Positions 53,932 through 64,000 of a stretch of 64,000 nucleotides of DNA are shown one piece after another. This stretch comes from an uncultured Algimonas sp. (GTDB lineage: Bacteria; Pseudomonadota; Alphaproteobacteria; Caulobacterales; Maricaulaceae): positions 62,001-126,000 of the forward strand of contig NZ_CANMJB010000003.1 in assembly GCF_947498175.1 (NCBI RefSeq), in the 5' to 3' direction. The position numbers and the translations under genes are program-made. Below the pieces are notes generated by a model. That model was not told the DNA's origin. It saw only the letters and a list, made by a program, of their open reading frames with translations, and searched no databases. The number at the start of each line of letters is the position of its first letter. Positions within the stretch are counted from its first letter, which is position 1.

Positions 53932-54303
53932 ATGAAACGCTATCCCTTCGAACGAACGGCCCGGGTCCATCCGGCTGGAACCTTGCTGGCCGTGCGCGTG
54001 CGCGGCTTGTTCGATCACGTCGGTCTGGCGACCGGCTACGGCACGGTCATCCACAGTTCCGCCCGGTTCGGGCGGGTCATGGAAACGGACATGGACGATT
54101 TCACTGGCGGACGGCCGGCGCGGCGCGTGGCCTATGCGTCGCCCCTGTCGGGACCCGAAGTGGTGGTGCGCGCTCGCGGCCGCATGGGCCAACGCTACAA
54201 CCCGCTGGTCCGCAACTGCGAACATTTCGTCAGCTGGTGCGTTTCCGGGCAGGCGCGGTCTTCGCAATTGGGGGTATTCGATATCGGCCGCCATCTGCGC
54301 TGA
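53932..54303 (+). CDS. LRAT-domain (NlpC/P60-type) protein
   Basis: 123 residues. The circularly permuted NlpC/P60 fold of the LRAT group: His29 in FDHVGL, second His41 twelve residues on, as in LRAT (His60/His72), and the nucleophile Cys96 in NCEHFVSWC. Members act as thiol acyltransferases or phospholipases. There is no signal peptide, so it is cytosolic or membrane-peripheral. It starts 30 bases after the terminator and 106 bases before the BLUF gene. Confidence 0.8.
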   Translation: MKRYPFERTARVHPAGTLLAVRVRGLFDHVGLATGYGTVIHSSARFGRVMETDMDDFTGGRPARRVAYASPLSGPEVVVRARGRMGQRYNPLVRNCEHFVSWCVSGQARSSQLGVFDIGRHLR

Positions 54304-54409
54304 AAAAGCGACATTCGGCCCTTATTTCGGGCAAACCCGCTTCCCGTTCCGTCCGTATGTGTTTTATGCTGACGCGCAACCGCGCCTTTCAACCCGGATC
54401 CGAGATTTG

Positions 54410-54880
54410 ATGCCCGACACCCGCCCCGCCCTTCTGGAGATCGTCTATAGCAGCGAGACGCCCGTTCCGATGGGCTCAGAGGAGGTGCGCGCCCTGCTCG
54501 ACCATTCGCGCCGAAACAACGCGCAAGCCGGTGTGACCGGTCTGCTATGTTATGACCGCCACCAATTCCTGCAGATCATCGAGGGCGAAACCGACGTGAT
54601 CCTGGACCTGTTCCACACCATCCAGAACGATCCGCGCCACACCGATCTGCGGATCCTGCATGAAGGCGACATCAAGGACCGGGCCTTCTCCGACTGGAAG
54701 ATGGCCTACGAACCGGTTCCGTCCGGATTGCTGCCGACCCTGACCCGCGCCATCCACCGCCAGCCCCTGGCCCTCGACGGGGGCGGCAAGACCAGTGCCG
54801 GGCGCCGCATCTTCACCCTGTTCATGGACGAGATGTATGGCGGACAGGTGCCGGAGCGCGAGACCGCCGACGCGGTGTAG
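54410..54880 (+). CDS. BLUF domain blue-light sensor
   Basis: 156 residues from the ATG at 54410. The FAD-binding BLUF domain covers about 8-105: LLEIVYSS, RRNNAQAGVTGLLCYDRHQFLQIIEGE, then DWKMAYEP. The photoactive residues Tyr13, Asn37, Gln55, Trp96 and Met98 have the same spacing as Tyr21/Asn45/Gln63/Trp104/Met106 of AppA. No enzymatic output domain follows, only a ~50-residue tail, so it is a short BLUF protein acting through a partner, as with BlrB or PixD. Candidate partners are not evident. Confidence 0.93.
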   Translation: MPDTRPALLEIVYSSETPVPMGSEEVRALLDHSRRNNAQAGVTGLLCYDRHQFLQIIEGETDVILDLFHTIQNDPRHTDLRILHEGDIKDRAFSDWKMAYEPVPSGLLPTLTRAIHRQPLALDGGGKTSAGRRIFTLFMDEMYGGQVPERETADAV

Positions 54881-54964
54881 CCTGACCTTGAGGGGCGCTG
54901 CGCAACGCCGGTCCGGGGCGACACGGCCGGTGCATCTCGCGGCGCGCTCCGCTAGACGCGTGCC

Positions 54965-55672
54965 ATGAGCGATCCCATCATACCCTTCGATCTCGGCCGG
55001 ATGCTGCTGGGGGACGTGCCGCCCTTCTACCTGCTGGAAATCCTGTTCCGGACGGTGGTGATCTACGGCTACATGTTCACGCTGATCCGGCTGCTCGGCC
55101 GTCGGTCCAAGTCGCATCTGTCGATTCTGGACATCTTGGTGATCCTGGCGCTGGGATCGGCCGTGGGCGACGGAAATTTCTATCCCGAAGTGCCGATCCT
55201 GCACTGCCTGCTGGTCATCACCGTGATCGTTCTGGTCAACAAGGCGATCACCGTTGCGGCGGACCGCAATCCCGCTCTGCGGGCGCGCGTGGAAGGCCGG
55301 CCTCGCATCGTCATCAGCGAAGGCATCGTCCTGACGGAAGAGTTGCGCCAGACCGGTATCGGATTGCACGATCTGATGGAGCTGCTGCGCCTGAGGGGGA
55401 TCTGCAATCTCGGCCAGATCGATCTGGTCGTGCTGGAGCCGAGCTGCGACGTCAGCATCTATCGCCGCCGCGACCCCGTGCCCGGACTGTCTATCCTGCC
55501 GCCCCGGGTCGAAGCGGGGTGCGACGCGGCAGGTCCGGACTCCCCGGCGGAAGTGTTCGAAACCTGTTGCGAAGGATGCGGCACCTTGCGCCACGAGGCG
55601 GAAGGCCCGTGCCGGCGCGAGGGCTGCCAATCCGCCGGCACCCGCCCCCGCACCTTGCCGCGCTACGCCTAG
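54965..55672 (+). CDS. DUF421 (YetF-like) membrane protein with Cys-rich tail
   Basis: 235 residues. Transmembrane segments at about 25-43, 55-70 and 80-97, then the DUF421 cytosolic domain (RNPALRARVEGRPRIVISEGIVLTEELRQTGIGLHDLMELLRLRGICNLGQIDLVVLEPSCDVSIYRR). The last ~50 residues add an unusual tail with C201, C202, C205, C216 and C221, a possible zinc-binding knuckle (CxxC...CxxxxC). Function of the family is unknown. The stop shares CTAG (55669-55672) with the convergent receptor gene. Confidence 0.85.
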   Translation: MSDPIIPFDLGRMLLGDVPPFYLLEILFRTVVIYGYMFTLIRLLGRRSKSHLSILDILVILALGSAVGDGNFYPEVPILHCLLVITVIVLVNKAITVAADRNPALRARVEGRPRIVISEGIVLTEELRQTGIGLHDLMELLRLRGICNLGQIDLVVLEPSCDVSIYRRRDPVPGLSILPPRVEAGCDAAGPDSPAEVFETCCEGCGTLRHEAEGPCRREGCQSAGTRPRTLPRYA

Positions 55673-57786
55673 AAGCGCTTTTGCATCGTCAGCCGGGCGT
55701 TCAGCGGCTCGCCCGTCGAGATGTTGTCGTTGCTGTGCGCGTCCGGGAAGTAATCCGTATCGAACAGGTTCTCGACGTTGAGCTGCAGGCGCAGCGTATC
55801 CGACATGTCGTAATAGACGGCGGCATCGAAGCGCACGAAATCCGGCACTTCGACGCTATTGTCCTCGCGCACGAAATAGCTGTCCTGATAGGTCGCCCCG
55901 AGGCCGGCGCTCCATCTGCTGTCGAATTGGTAGCTGTTCCAGACGGACAGCGTATGCTCCGGCGTCTGGCGCGTTCTGTTGCCGTTAAGCGTGCCCGCCC
56001 CTACGGTTCCCCCGCCGAAACTGAGATCTTCGACTTCGCCGTCCATGTAGGAATAGCCTGCATTGACCGACCAGCGATCCGTCAGGTCGCCGATCAGCTG
56101 CAGTTCCAGGCCGTTGACGGTCGCCCCGTCGATCGTGATCAGCTGCTGCTGGTTGTCCGGGTCGATCGAGGTGAAGCCCTTGCGGTCGAGCGAGAAGACG
56201 GCCGCCGTGACGCTGAGATCGGGGCGGACATCCCATTTCACACCGCCTTCCAGGTTTTCCGTGAATTGCGGACGGGTCGAGGCCGTGTCGAGATTGAGCG
56301 TCAGGAACTGATCGCCGGAGCGCGGCGTGAAGGTTTCGCTGTAGCTGGCATAGATCGACACGGTTTCGACCGGTTTGTAGATCGCGCCGAGACGCGGCGT
56401 GATCTCCTCATCCGTTCGGGTGAACTGGGCGTTGCCCGCGATATCGGTGACGTCGATGTCGAAATTGTCGTAGCGGCCGCCAAGCACGATCTTGAATTGG
56501 TCCGTCAAGTCGATCTGGTTCTGGGCATAGGCCGAGAACACATAGACGTTGGAGCGACGCTCGCGCGCCGGGACATTGAACGCGAAGGCCGGAATGGCGA
56601 GCGGATCGGTGAACGGGATGAACAACTGGTCGTCACCGTTCGAGGCGAAACGGTTGTCCAAACGGCCGTTATCCGTGTGCTGGGAGGCATATTCCAGACC
56701 GAACAGGACTGTGTGGCCGATGGACCCCGTATCGAACTCCCCGACAAGGTTGGCCTGCGCCAGGAAATTGTCGCGCTCCGTCGCGTCGCGGTAGCCGTCC
56801 AGCTCGACTTCGGGGAATGCGCCGTTGGTCAGGACCACGGACTCGCTCGCATAGAGGTTCTGATAGACCTTGTCGTAATCGGCGTACTGGATGGAGGCAT
56901 TGCCGCGCAGATCATCGTTGAAACGATGGTCGAGCCGCCCGCGCAGGATATGCGCTTGGAGAGTCGTGAAATTGCCGTCGGGCGAGCCGAAGAAGGTGTC
57001 GTCGAAGCCTTCGAGCGGGACATCCGGACCGCCCGCGACCGCGACGGACGGCACGCCGCGGTCCACGACGCGGTCATCGTCCAGATATTCGTAGGACAGG
57101 CCGAGCGTCGTCAGCGGTCCGAGTTCGACATCCACGGTCGGGTTGAGGCCGAACCGCTCGCCATCGAAGAAGTCGCGGTGGTTTTCCAGACCTTCGTAGA
57201 ACCCGTTGAGCCGGATGCCGACCGTGTCGCCGACCGGCGCGTTGATGTCGACCGCGCCGTAATGGGCGCCGAACGTGTCGATGCTGACCGTTACGTCCGT
57301 AAACCCGTCGCGCAGGTCCGGGCGCTTGGTGACGCGGTTGACGATGCCGCCCACGCCGCCCCGGCCGAACAGCAGCGCATTGGCCCCGCGCAGGATCTCG
57401 ACCTGCTGCAGATTGTAGAGGGGACGGTAATATTGGACATCGTCGCGCAGCCCGTCCTGGAAGAAGTCCGCCGTCGTCTGGTTGCCGCGGATGATGATGG
57501 CGTCGCGATGACCTTCGCCCTGGCTGATGTTCACCCCGGGCGTGTAGCGCGTCACGTCGGCGAGGCTGAGGAAGGATTGCTCGGCGATGTCGCTCGCCGT
57601 CACGATGGTCAGCGATTGCGGGATGTCGATGATCGGGGTCGGCGTCTTCACCGCATTGACCTGACCGAGCGAGAGGTACTGACCGGTGACGACGATTTCG
57701 TCTTCGAACGGCGTGTCGTCGGCCAGGGCGCTGGTGGCGACAAGCGGTGAAAGAACGGTGCTGAGCAGCAGCGCGGATAGGCGCAT
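55669..57786 (-). CDS. TonB-dependent siderophore receptor
   Basis: 705 residues. Signal peptide about 1-22 (ends ALAD), TonB-box-like DEIVVTGQY, plug with PQSLTIVTASDIAEQ, YTPGVNISQGEGHRDAIIIRGNQT, FFQDGLRDDVQYYRPLYNLQQVEILRGANALLFGRGGVGGIVN, the hallmark of the FhuA/FpvA-type siderophore receptors, and a barrel ending in RF. It imports ferric siderophore complexes. The Fur-like palindrome 38 bases upstream suggests iron repression. Confidence 0.93.
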   Translation of the reverse strand: MRLSALLLSTVLSPLVATSALADDTPFEDEIVVTGQYLSLGQVNAVKTPTPIIDIPQSLTIVTASDIAEQSFLSLADVTRYTPGVNISQGEGHRDAIIIRGNQTTADFFQDGLRDDVQYYRPLYNLQQVEILRGANALLFGRGGVGGIVNRVTKRPDLRDGFTDVTVSIDTFGAHYGAVDINAPVGDTVGIRLNGFYEGLENHRDFFDGERFGLNPTVDVELGPLTTLGLSYEYLDDDRVVDRGVPSVAVAGGPDVPLEGFDDTFFGSPDGNFTTLQAHILRGRLDHRFNDDLRGNASIQYADYDKVYQNLYASESVVLTNGAFPEVELDGYRDATERDNFLAQANLVGEFDTGSIGHTVLFGLEYASQHTDNGRLDNRFASNGDDQLFIPFTDPLAIPAFAFNVPARERRSNVYVFSAYAQNQIDLTDQFKIVLGGRYDNFDIDVTDIAGNAQFTRTDEEITPRLGAIYKPVETVSIYASYSETFTPRSGDQFLTLNLDTASTRPQFTENLEGGVKWDVRPDLSVTAAVFSLDRKGFTSIDPDNQQQLITIDGATVNGLELQLIGDLTDRWSVNAGYSYMDGEVEDLSFGGGTVGAGTLNGNRTRQTPEHTLSVWNSYQFDSRWSAGLGATYQDSYFVREDNSVEVPDFVRFDAAVYYDMSDTLRLQLNVENLFDTDYFPDAHSNDNISTGEPLNARLTMQKRF

Positions 57787-57823
57787 GAGAGGATCCCCTT
57801 GGAGTTGAACCGGGGCGCCTTAG

Positions 57824-57838
57824 TGAGAACAGTTCTCA
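57824..57838 (-). promoter_or_regulatory. Fur-like 7-1-7 palindrome at the siderophore receptor
   Basis: TGAGAAC-A-GTTCTCA, a perfect inverted repeat in the 7-1-7 layout of Fur boxes (TGATAAT-N-ATTATCA), 38 bases before the receptor start. It departs from the consensus at two positions per half, so another Fur-family regulator (Irr, Mur) cannot be excluded. Confidence 0.6.
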
Positions 57839-57910
57839 TCCACAACAGGAAATGCGACTGATTTACAGTTTCATGCCGGAGGGCTGCCCTGCAAATAAGC
57901 AGGGCAAAAG

Positions 57911-57932
57911 AAAAAGCCCGCCGAAGCGGGCC
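57911..57932 (-). terminator. Intrinsic terminator of acnA
   Basis: On the minus strand GCCCGC-TTCG-GCGGGC is followed by TTTTTCTTTT. It begins 30 bases after the acnA stop. Confidence 0.9.
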
Positions 57933-57961
57933 TGTCCGTTGTCGGCTCGGCTTGACCGCTC

Positions 57962-60652
<2,691 letters not shown>

Positions 60653-60772
60653 TATGTGTCCTTGAAAATCGCGCGGAAGAGGTTCGACCGGCTTATAGCA
60701 AGGGTGGGCGCGTTTTCAATGTCTAAGGGCAATGCCGACGGACAGCGGCAGCCCGGAAGGCGTCCCGGTTCT

Positions 60773-61036
60773 TCAGGCCGTCAGCGCGATGCGCCGGTCG
60801 CCTTCGTCCATGAACATGTCCCAGGCTTCCCGGCAGAGCGCGCGCCCGGCCCGCACGGAGGCCAGCCACTCATTGAGTTCGCGGGCGTCGGGATCGAAGG
60901 GTTCGAACAGGCCGTGCCGTTGCGCCGCGCCGATCCGGTAGAGATGGGCCGCCGCCTCCGATTGCGCCTTGGCGTAGGAGGCTGGAGGTTCGAGGCGGGC
61001 GATGGCCACAGCCACGCGCAAATGTGTGATCCGCAT
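60773..61036 (-). CDS. Small conserved-looking hypothetical protein
   Basis: 87 residues from the ATG at 61036 (MRITHLRVAVAIARLEPPASYAKAQ). Helical and charged, with an aromatic C-terminal half (ELNEWLASVRAGRALCREAWDMFMDEGDRR); no signal peptide or membrane segment. I recognise no family. Codon choice is consistent with neighbours, and the overlapping frames lack such a regular protein pattern. It lies between yciB and acnA on the same strand. Confidence 0.55.
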   Translation of the reverse strand: MRITHLRVAVAIARLEPPASYAKAQSEAAAHLYRIGAAQRHGLFEPFDPDARELNEWLASVRAGRALCREAWDMFMDEGDRRIALTA

Positions 61037-61114
61037 GAGGTCGCTTCCTGCCCGCTCATCGCACCGAAGCCGGTCGGCCCCGACCGTTCGTCGAAACGCG
61101 GCGTAAGGCTTTTC

Positions 61115-61137
61115 CCGGCCGGGTCCAGCCCGGCCGG
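61115..61137. repeat. GC-rich inverted repeat
   Basis: CCGGCCGGG (61115-61123) pairs with CCCGGCCGG (61129-61137), loop TCCAG. No T-tract follows on either strand, so it is not a standard terminator; it may stabilise the 3' end of the yciB transcript. Confidence 0.5.
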
Positions 61138-61158
61138 AGAACACGGTTAAGGGCGGGT

Positions 61159-61836
61159 TTACGATTCGTCCTTGGACAGGCCCGCCAATCCGCCATGGCG
61201 GCTGATCGTCGGGATCTGGGTCAGGGTGAAGGCGATCGTGAGCGGCAGAAAGCCGAACACCTTGAAATTGACCCAGAACTCTTCCGACTGGGTGCGCCAG
61301 ATGAATTCGTTCAGCGCCGCCATGGCGAAGAAAAACAGGCCCCAACGGACGGCGAGCTTGTCCCAGATCCGGTTCGGCAGGGTGAACGCATTGCCGACCA
61401 TCAGCCGGATGATGTTGCGGTTCATGAAAACGCCGCCGATCGCCGCGATCCCGAACAGCGAATTCACGATGGTCGGTTTCATGTAGAAGATGATCGGGTT
61501 GTCGGCCAGCAGGGCCAGGACGACCGTGACGACGATGATGCCCGTGGACAGGATCAGCATGGGCGAGACCGACTTGTAGCGCAGCCATCCCAAAACGACG
61601 GCGACGACGGCCGCCACGGCGAAGATTCCCGCAGCGACCAGCATGGCGCCGTCAGGGTCGCTACGCCGGATCCAGTGGAAGCTGACGAAGAAGATCAGAA
61701 GCGGCCCGAAATCGAGCCAGAAATGATTGTTGCCGCCCGTGCCTTCCGGCAGTTGCGCGGCATTGGCGGCTTCGACCGCTTCCAGCGTCTCCTTCGGATC
61801 GTTCGGACGATTGTCTTTTCCGGAATCGGAGCTCAT
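61159..61836 (-). CDS. yciB: Inner-membrane protein YciB (septation protein A)
   Basis: 225 residues from the ATG at 61836, which overlaps the ubiE stop (ATGA); an ATG at 61848 is possible. After a ~40-residue polar N-terminal extension come five to six transmembrane helices: FWLDFGPLLIFFVSFHW, GWLRYKSVSPMLILSTGIIVV, DNPIIFYMKPTIVNSLFGIA, then WDKLAVRWGLFFFAMAALNEFIWR and FWVNFKVFGFLPLTIAFTLTQIP, all YciB signatures. It is involved in cell-envelope synthesis and septation through YciB/DcrB-linked membrane functions. Confidence 0.92.
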   Translation of the reverse strand: MSSDSGKDNRPNDPKETLEAVEAANAAQLPEGTGGNNHFWLDFGPLLIFFVSFHWIRRSDPDGAMLVAAGIFAVAAVVAVVLGWLRYKSVSPMLILSTGIIVVTVVLALLADNPIIFYMKPTIVNSLFGIAAIGGVFMNRNIIRLMVGNAFTLPNRIWDKLAVRWGLFFFAMAALNEFIWRTQSEEFWVNFKVFGFLPLTIAFTLTQIPTISRHGGLAGLSKDES

Positions 61837-62609
61837 GCGATTTTCCATCCCGTGTGAAAGGCCGTGACGCCCGCGCTGTAATCCGTCCAGTTCGCGCCGG
61901 CGAACCCCGCATCGCGCATCATCTGCGCGAACTGGTCCTGTTTGGGGAAGCGCCGGATGCTTTCGACCAAGTACCGGTAGCTGTCGCGGTCGCCCGCGAT
62001 GGCCCCGCCCAGCCGCGGGATGACCGCGAAGGAGTAGGCATCGTAGGCCTTCCGGATCAGCGGTTCCGGCGGGGTGGTGAATTCCAGCACGCCCAGCCGC
62101 CCGCCGGGTTTGAGCACGCGGTGGAACTCGCGCAGCGCCGCCCTGCGGTCGGTCACGTTGCGGATGCCGTAGGCGATCGTCACCGCGTCGAACTGCGCGT
62201 CGCCGAAGGGCAGCGCTTCCGCATTCCCGCAGACGCGGGTCAGGTCCAGCCCGGAATCCTTGCGCGGATCGATCCCGGCCAGCAGCATCTCGTCGTTGAT
62301 GTCGCAGATGACGGCCCGCGCAGGGGCTCCGCCGCGGCGCCGGCGCACCTTGTCGGCCGCACGAACGAAACGCCGGGCGATGTCGCCCGTCCCGCCCGCC
62401 ACGTCGAGCAGTCGCTCGCCGGGTTGGGGGTTGAGCTTGGTGATCGCCATGTCCTTCCAGACACGGTGCAGTCCGGCGCTCATCGCATCGTTCATGCGGT
62501 CGTAATCGCGCGCGACGGAGTCGAAGACCTGCCGGACGCGCTCCTGCTTGTCGGCGGTCCGGACCTCTTCGAAGCCGAAATCGATCGTATCCTTGCGCGC
62601 ATCGCTCAC
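61833..62609 (-). CDS. ubiE: UbiE/MenG ubiquinone methyltransferase
   Basis: 258 residues from the GTG at 62609, which fits the family N-terminus (DTIDFGFEEV); an ATG at 62654 would add 15 residues. Signatures: RVRQVFDSVARDYDRMNDAMSAGLHRVWK, SAM motif LLDVAGGTGDIARRF, IAYGIRNVTDRRAALREFHRVLKPGGRLGVLEF, and YRYLVESIRRFPKQDQFAQMM. It methylates the C2 position of the ubiquinone ring. A short insert RRRRGGAPA between motifs is lineage-specific. Co-transcribed with yciB and the zinc-ribbon methyltransferase. Confidence 0.94.
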   Translation of the reverse strand: MSDARKDTIDFGFEEVRTADKQERVRQVFDSVARDYDRMNDAMSAGLHRVWKDMAITKLNPQPGERLLDVAGGTGDIARRFVRAADKVRRRRGGAPARAVICDINDEMLLAGIDPRKDSGLDLTRVCGNAEALPFGDAQFDAVTIAYGIRNVTDRRAALREFHRVLKPGGRLGVLEFTTPPEPLIRKAYDAYSFAVIPRLGGAIAGDRDSYRYLVESIRRFPKQDQFAQMMRDAGFAGANWTDYSAGVTAFHTGWKIA

Positions 62610-62659
62610 GCGGGCGGCTATATGGGGGCGGGTCGCGTTCGCCAAGGCGAACATCGCGC

Positions 62660-63502
62660 TCAGTGCAGCGCGCGCCTCAGCACCAGCTTGTGGCCCGGCT
62701 TGGGATTGAACCGGAAGCGCGGGGCGAAGTCCGGCCGGTCGAACAGGCGCAGCAGATGCGCCTTTGCGAACCAGTGCAGATGTTCCGGAGGCTTGACCTG
62801 CACCCAGCCGACCAGCGGGTCGGGCGTGGCGCGGTGGCCGTCGGCGGGCGTGGTCACGAACAGCACGCCGCCCGGCGCGACCAGGTCCATCAGGGCGGAA
62901 GCGAAGGACCGGATGTCGATGGCGTGTTCGATCACTTCCGAACAGTAGACCAGGTCGAACGTCTCGCCGCGCGCGGCGAACGCCTCCACGGTCGTGGCGT
63001 GATAGCTGTTGCCGGGGAATTCGGCGGTTGCGCGCGCGACTGCTTCGGCGTCGATCTCGATCCCGGTCGCGTCGAACCCTCGCTGCCTCGCCCCCTCGAC
63101 CGCATAGCCGAGATTGGCCCCGACATCGAGGAAACGCCGCTTGGCGTTCGAACCGTTGCTTCGGATCCGGCGCGACAGGCGGCGGACGCGGCGCGCGGCG
63201 CGCTTGATTTTCTTGTCGCGCTTCGTGCCGTAGCTCGCCGAGGCATAATAGGCCGAATAGAAGCGCCCGAGCGCGTCCGGCGACGGCCGCGTCCGGACCG
63301 TCGCCAATCCGCATTCACGGCACCGCACGATGCCGCCGAAGGCAAGGTCCGGATCGGCGGCGACGATGCCGCCGATCTGCCGGCGTTCGTCAGCCGTCCC
63401 GGCCGCACGCGACAGCCAGTCGGCCTGCGTTTCCAGCAGGGTGAACCCGGCCGCATCGCAAAGCGGGCAGGAAAAGCCGGTCTGTCTCGACGCTGTGGAC
63501 AT
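62660..63502 (-). CDS. Class I methyltransferase with N-terminal zinc ribbon
   Basis: 280 residues. Two Cys pairs (CPLC at 12-15, CREC near 61-64) form a zinc ribbon, followed by a Methyltransf_23-type domain: FLDVGANLGYAVEGARQRGFDATGIEID, YCSEVIEHAIDI, LVAPGGVLFVTTPAD, HLHWFAKAHLLRLF. This layout is typical of sugar or polysaccharide methyltransferases; the substrate is unknown. A very basic stretch (KRDKKIKRAARRVRRLSRRIR) lies between the two domains. Confidence 0.83.
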   Translation of the reverse strand: MSTASRQTGFSCPLCDAAGFTLLETQADWLSRAAGTADERRQIGGIVAADPDLAFGGIVRCRECGLATVRTRPSPDALGRFYSAYYASASYGTKRDKKIKRAARRVRRLSRRIRSNGSNAKRRFLDVGANLGYAVEGARQRGFDATGIEIDAEAVARATAEFPGNSYHATTVEAFAARGETFDLVYCSEVIEHAIDIRSFASALMDLVAPGGVLFVTTPADGHRATPDPLVGWVQVKPPEHLHWFAKAHLLRLFDRPDFAPRFRFNPKPGHKLVLRRALH

Positions 63503-63539
63503 GACGGCGCTTTAACGCGTGCGCCCGGCAGGTCGAGGT

Positions 63540-64000
63540 CTATTCCGCGGCGGCGGAGAGATGCGGAAGATTGCGGTCTTCATGGCGGGACGAAGGCGGC
63601 GCGATGTCGAACCGGCCGGGCGAGAAGACGCTTTCGCCGCCATGGGCGAAGAAGGCGGCGTCTTGGCGGAAGGCTTCGACCAGATAGTCGAAGACGCCGC
63701 GAATGCGGGCCGAGCGTTTCAGATCCTGATGCGCGACGAGGTAGAGCGCTTCCGTCTGTTCGAGGTCCGGTATGACCCGCACCAGGTTCCGGCTGCGCGT
63801 CGTCTGTCCGCAAAGAGGCAACATGCCGATGCCGTAACCCTGTTCCAGCCCCTCGTAGAATGCCCAGATGGAGTTGGACTGGAACGTGATCCGGCCCGGC
63901 ATGTGGATCATCTCGTCCGTCCGCTCATCCATCAGCCAGAGCATCTTGCCGTCCATGATCATGGCCATCACACCGTCATGGCCAGGCAGATCGTCGACCG
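63540..64000 (-). CDS. LysR-type regulator, 3' part only (cut by window end)
   Basis: The frame is open to the window edge and ends at 63540. The visible ~150 residues are the second half of a LysR substrate-binding domain: GRITFQSNSIWAFYEGLEQGYGIGMLPLCG, then LVRVIPDLEQTEALYLVAHQDLKRSARIRGVFDYLVEAF, the standard ending. A ~35-residue tail (GRFDIAPPSSRHEDRNLPHL) follows. The DNA-binding domain lies outside the window; the target cannot be inferred. Confidence 0.8.
   Translation of the reverse strand, partial: VDDLPGHDGVMAMIMDGKMLWLMDERTDEMIHMPGRITFQSNSIWAFYEGLEQGYGIGMLPLCGQTTRSRNLVRVIPDLEQTEALYLVAHQDLKRSARIRGVFDYLVEAFRQDAAFFAHGGESVFSPGRFDIAPPSSRHEDRNLPHLSAAAE

Noticed and set aside
55519-57750. 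743-codon plus-strand frame opposite the siderophore receptor
   Set aside because: It mirrors the codon structure of the receptor gene on the other strand; repetitive Val/Arg/Asp composition and no domain.

Overview
The window is a gene-dense, GC-rich stretch of alphaproteobacterial chromosome. The lineage is inferred from the gene content: EipA (DUF1134), DUF2853, DUF1036, an IalB-family protein, two TonB-dependent receptors, a complete TTAA-N7-TTAA CtrA-type site, and a class I NrdA whose promoter carries an NrdR box. A dimorphic Caulobacter/Hyphomonas/Maricaulis-like marine or freshwater bacterium fits best, but no rRNA is present to settle this. There are no tRNA genes, insertion sequences, prophage or CRISPR arrays. 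Almost everything looks like core chromosome with tightly overlapping operons.

Layout. 0-14.9 kb: a cut lipoprotein, a frameshifted methyltransferase, a nitrilase-type amidohydrolase, DUF2853, a secreted carboxylesterase, MarC, an S9 peptidase lipoprotein, a three-gene SPFH/Arc/DUF4177 operon, a glycosyltransferase-BCCT pair and a large TonB receptor. 15-21.3 kb: nrdA with an NrdR-type promoter, an exported protein, then lptC-lptA-lptB for LPS export. 21.5-28.7 kb: a type II secretion operon gspEFGHIJKLM on the minus strand with no gspC or gspD. A perfect 16-bp parS site lies at the start of gspG. 28.7-31.8 kb: a DUF547/TVP38/disulfide-oxidoreductase cluster. 32-37.8 kb: rpmH-rnpA-yidC-yihA-argB-DUF1036-HAD nucleotidase, a cluster often found near replication origins. 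With parS, it suggests this segment lies in the origin domain. 37.8-48.3 kb: an S24 repressor, an SDR, amt, DUF952, a thioredoxin-fold exported protein, pyrD, eipA, a protein of unknown function, oxyR, a DUF6624 gene broken by an in-frame TGA, and a saccharopine-dehydrogenase-like reductase. 48.3-57.8 kb: a beta-propeller esterase-like protein, a plsC/lplT-like/SpoU operon, ialB, ABA4-like, a glycine-zipper lipoprotein, an LRAT-like protein, a BLUF blue-light sensor, a DUF421 membrane protein and a siderophore receptor. 57.9-64 kb: acnA, a small protein, yciB, ubiE, a zinc-ribbon methyltransferase and the end of a LysR regulator.

The main functional groups are the cell envelope (LptABC, T2SS, YidC, EipA, PlsC/LplT, TonB receptors), iron and oxidative stress (Fur-like palindrome at the siderophore receptor, OxyR with both redox cysteines) and growth/cell-cycle functions (NrdA, parS, CtrA site). 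Notable points are the exact parS, the SPFH-Arc-DUF4177 operon with helically phased direct repeats, a BLUF protein with every canonical flavin-pocket residue, an LptC carrying an extra LptA-like domain, three convergent gene pairs that share one CTAG as both stop codons, and two interrupted genes.
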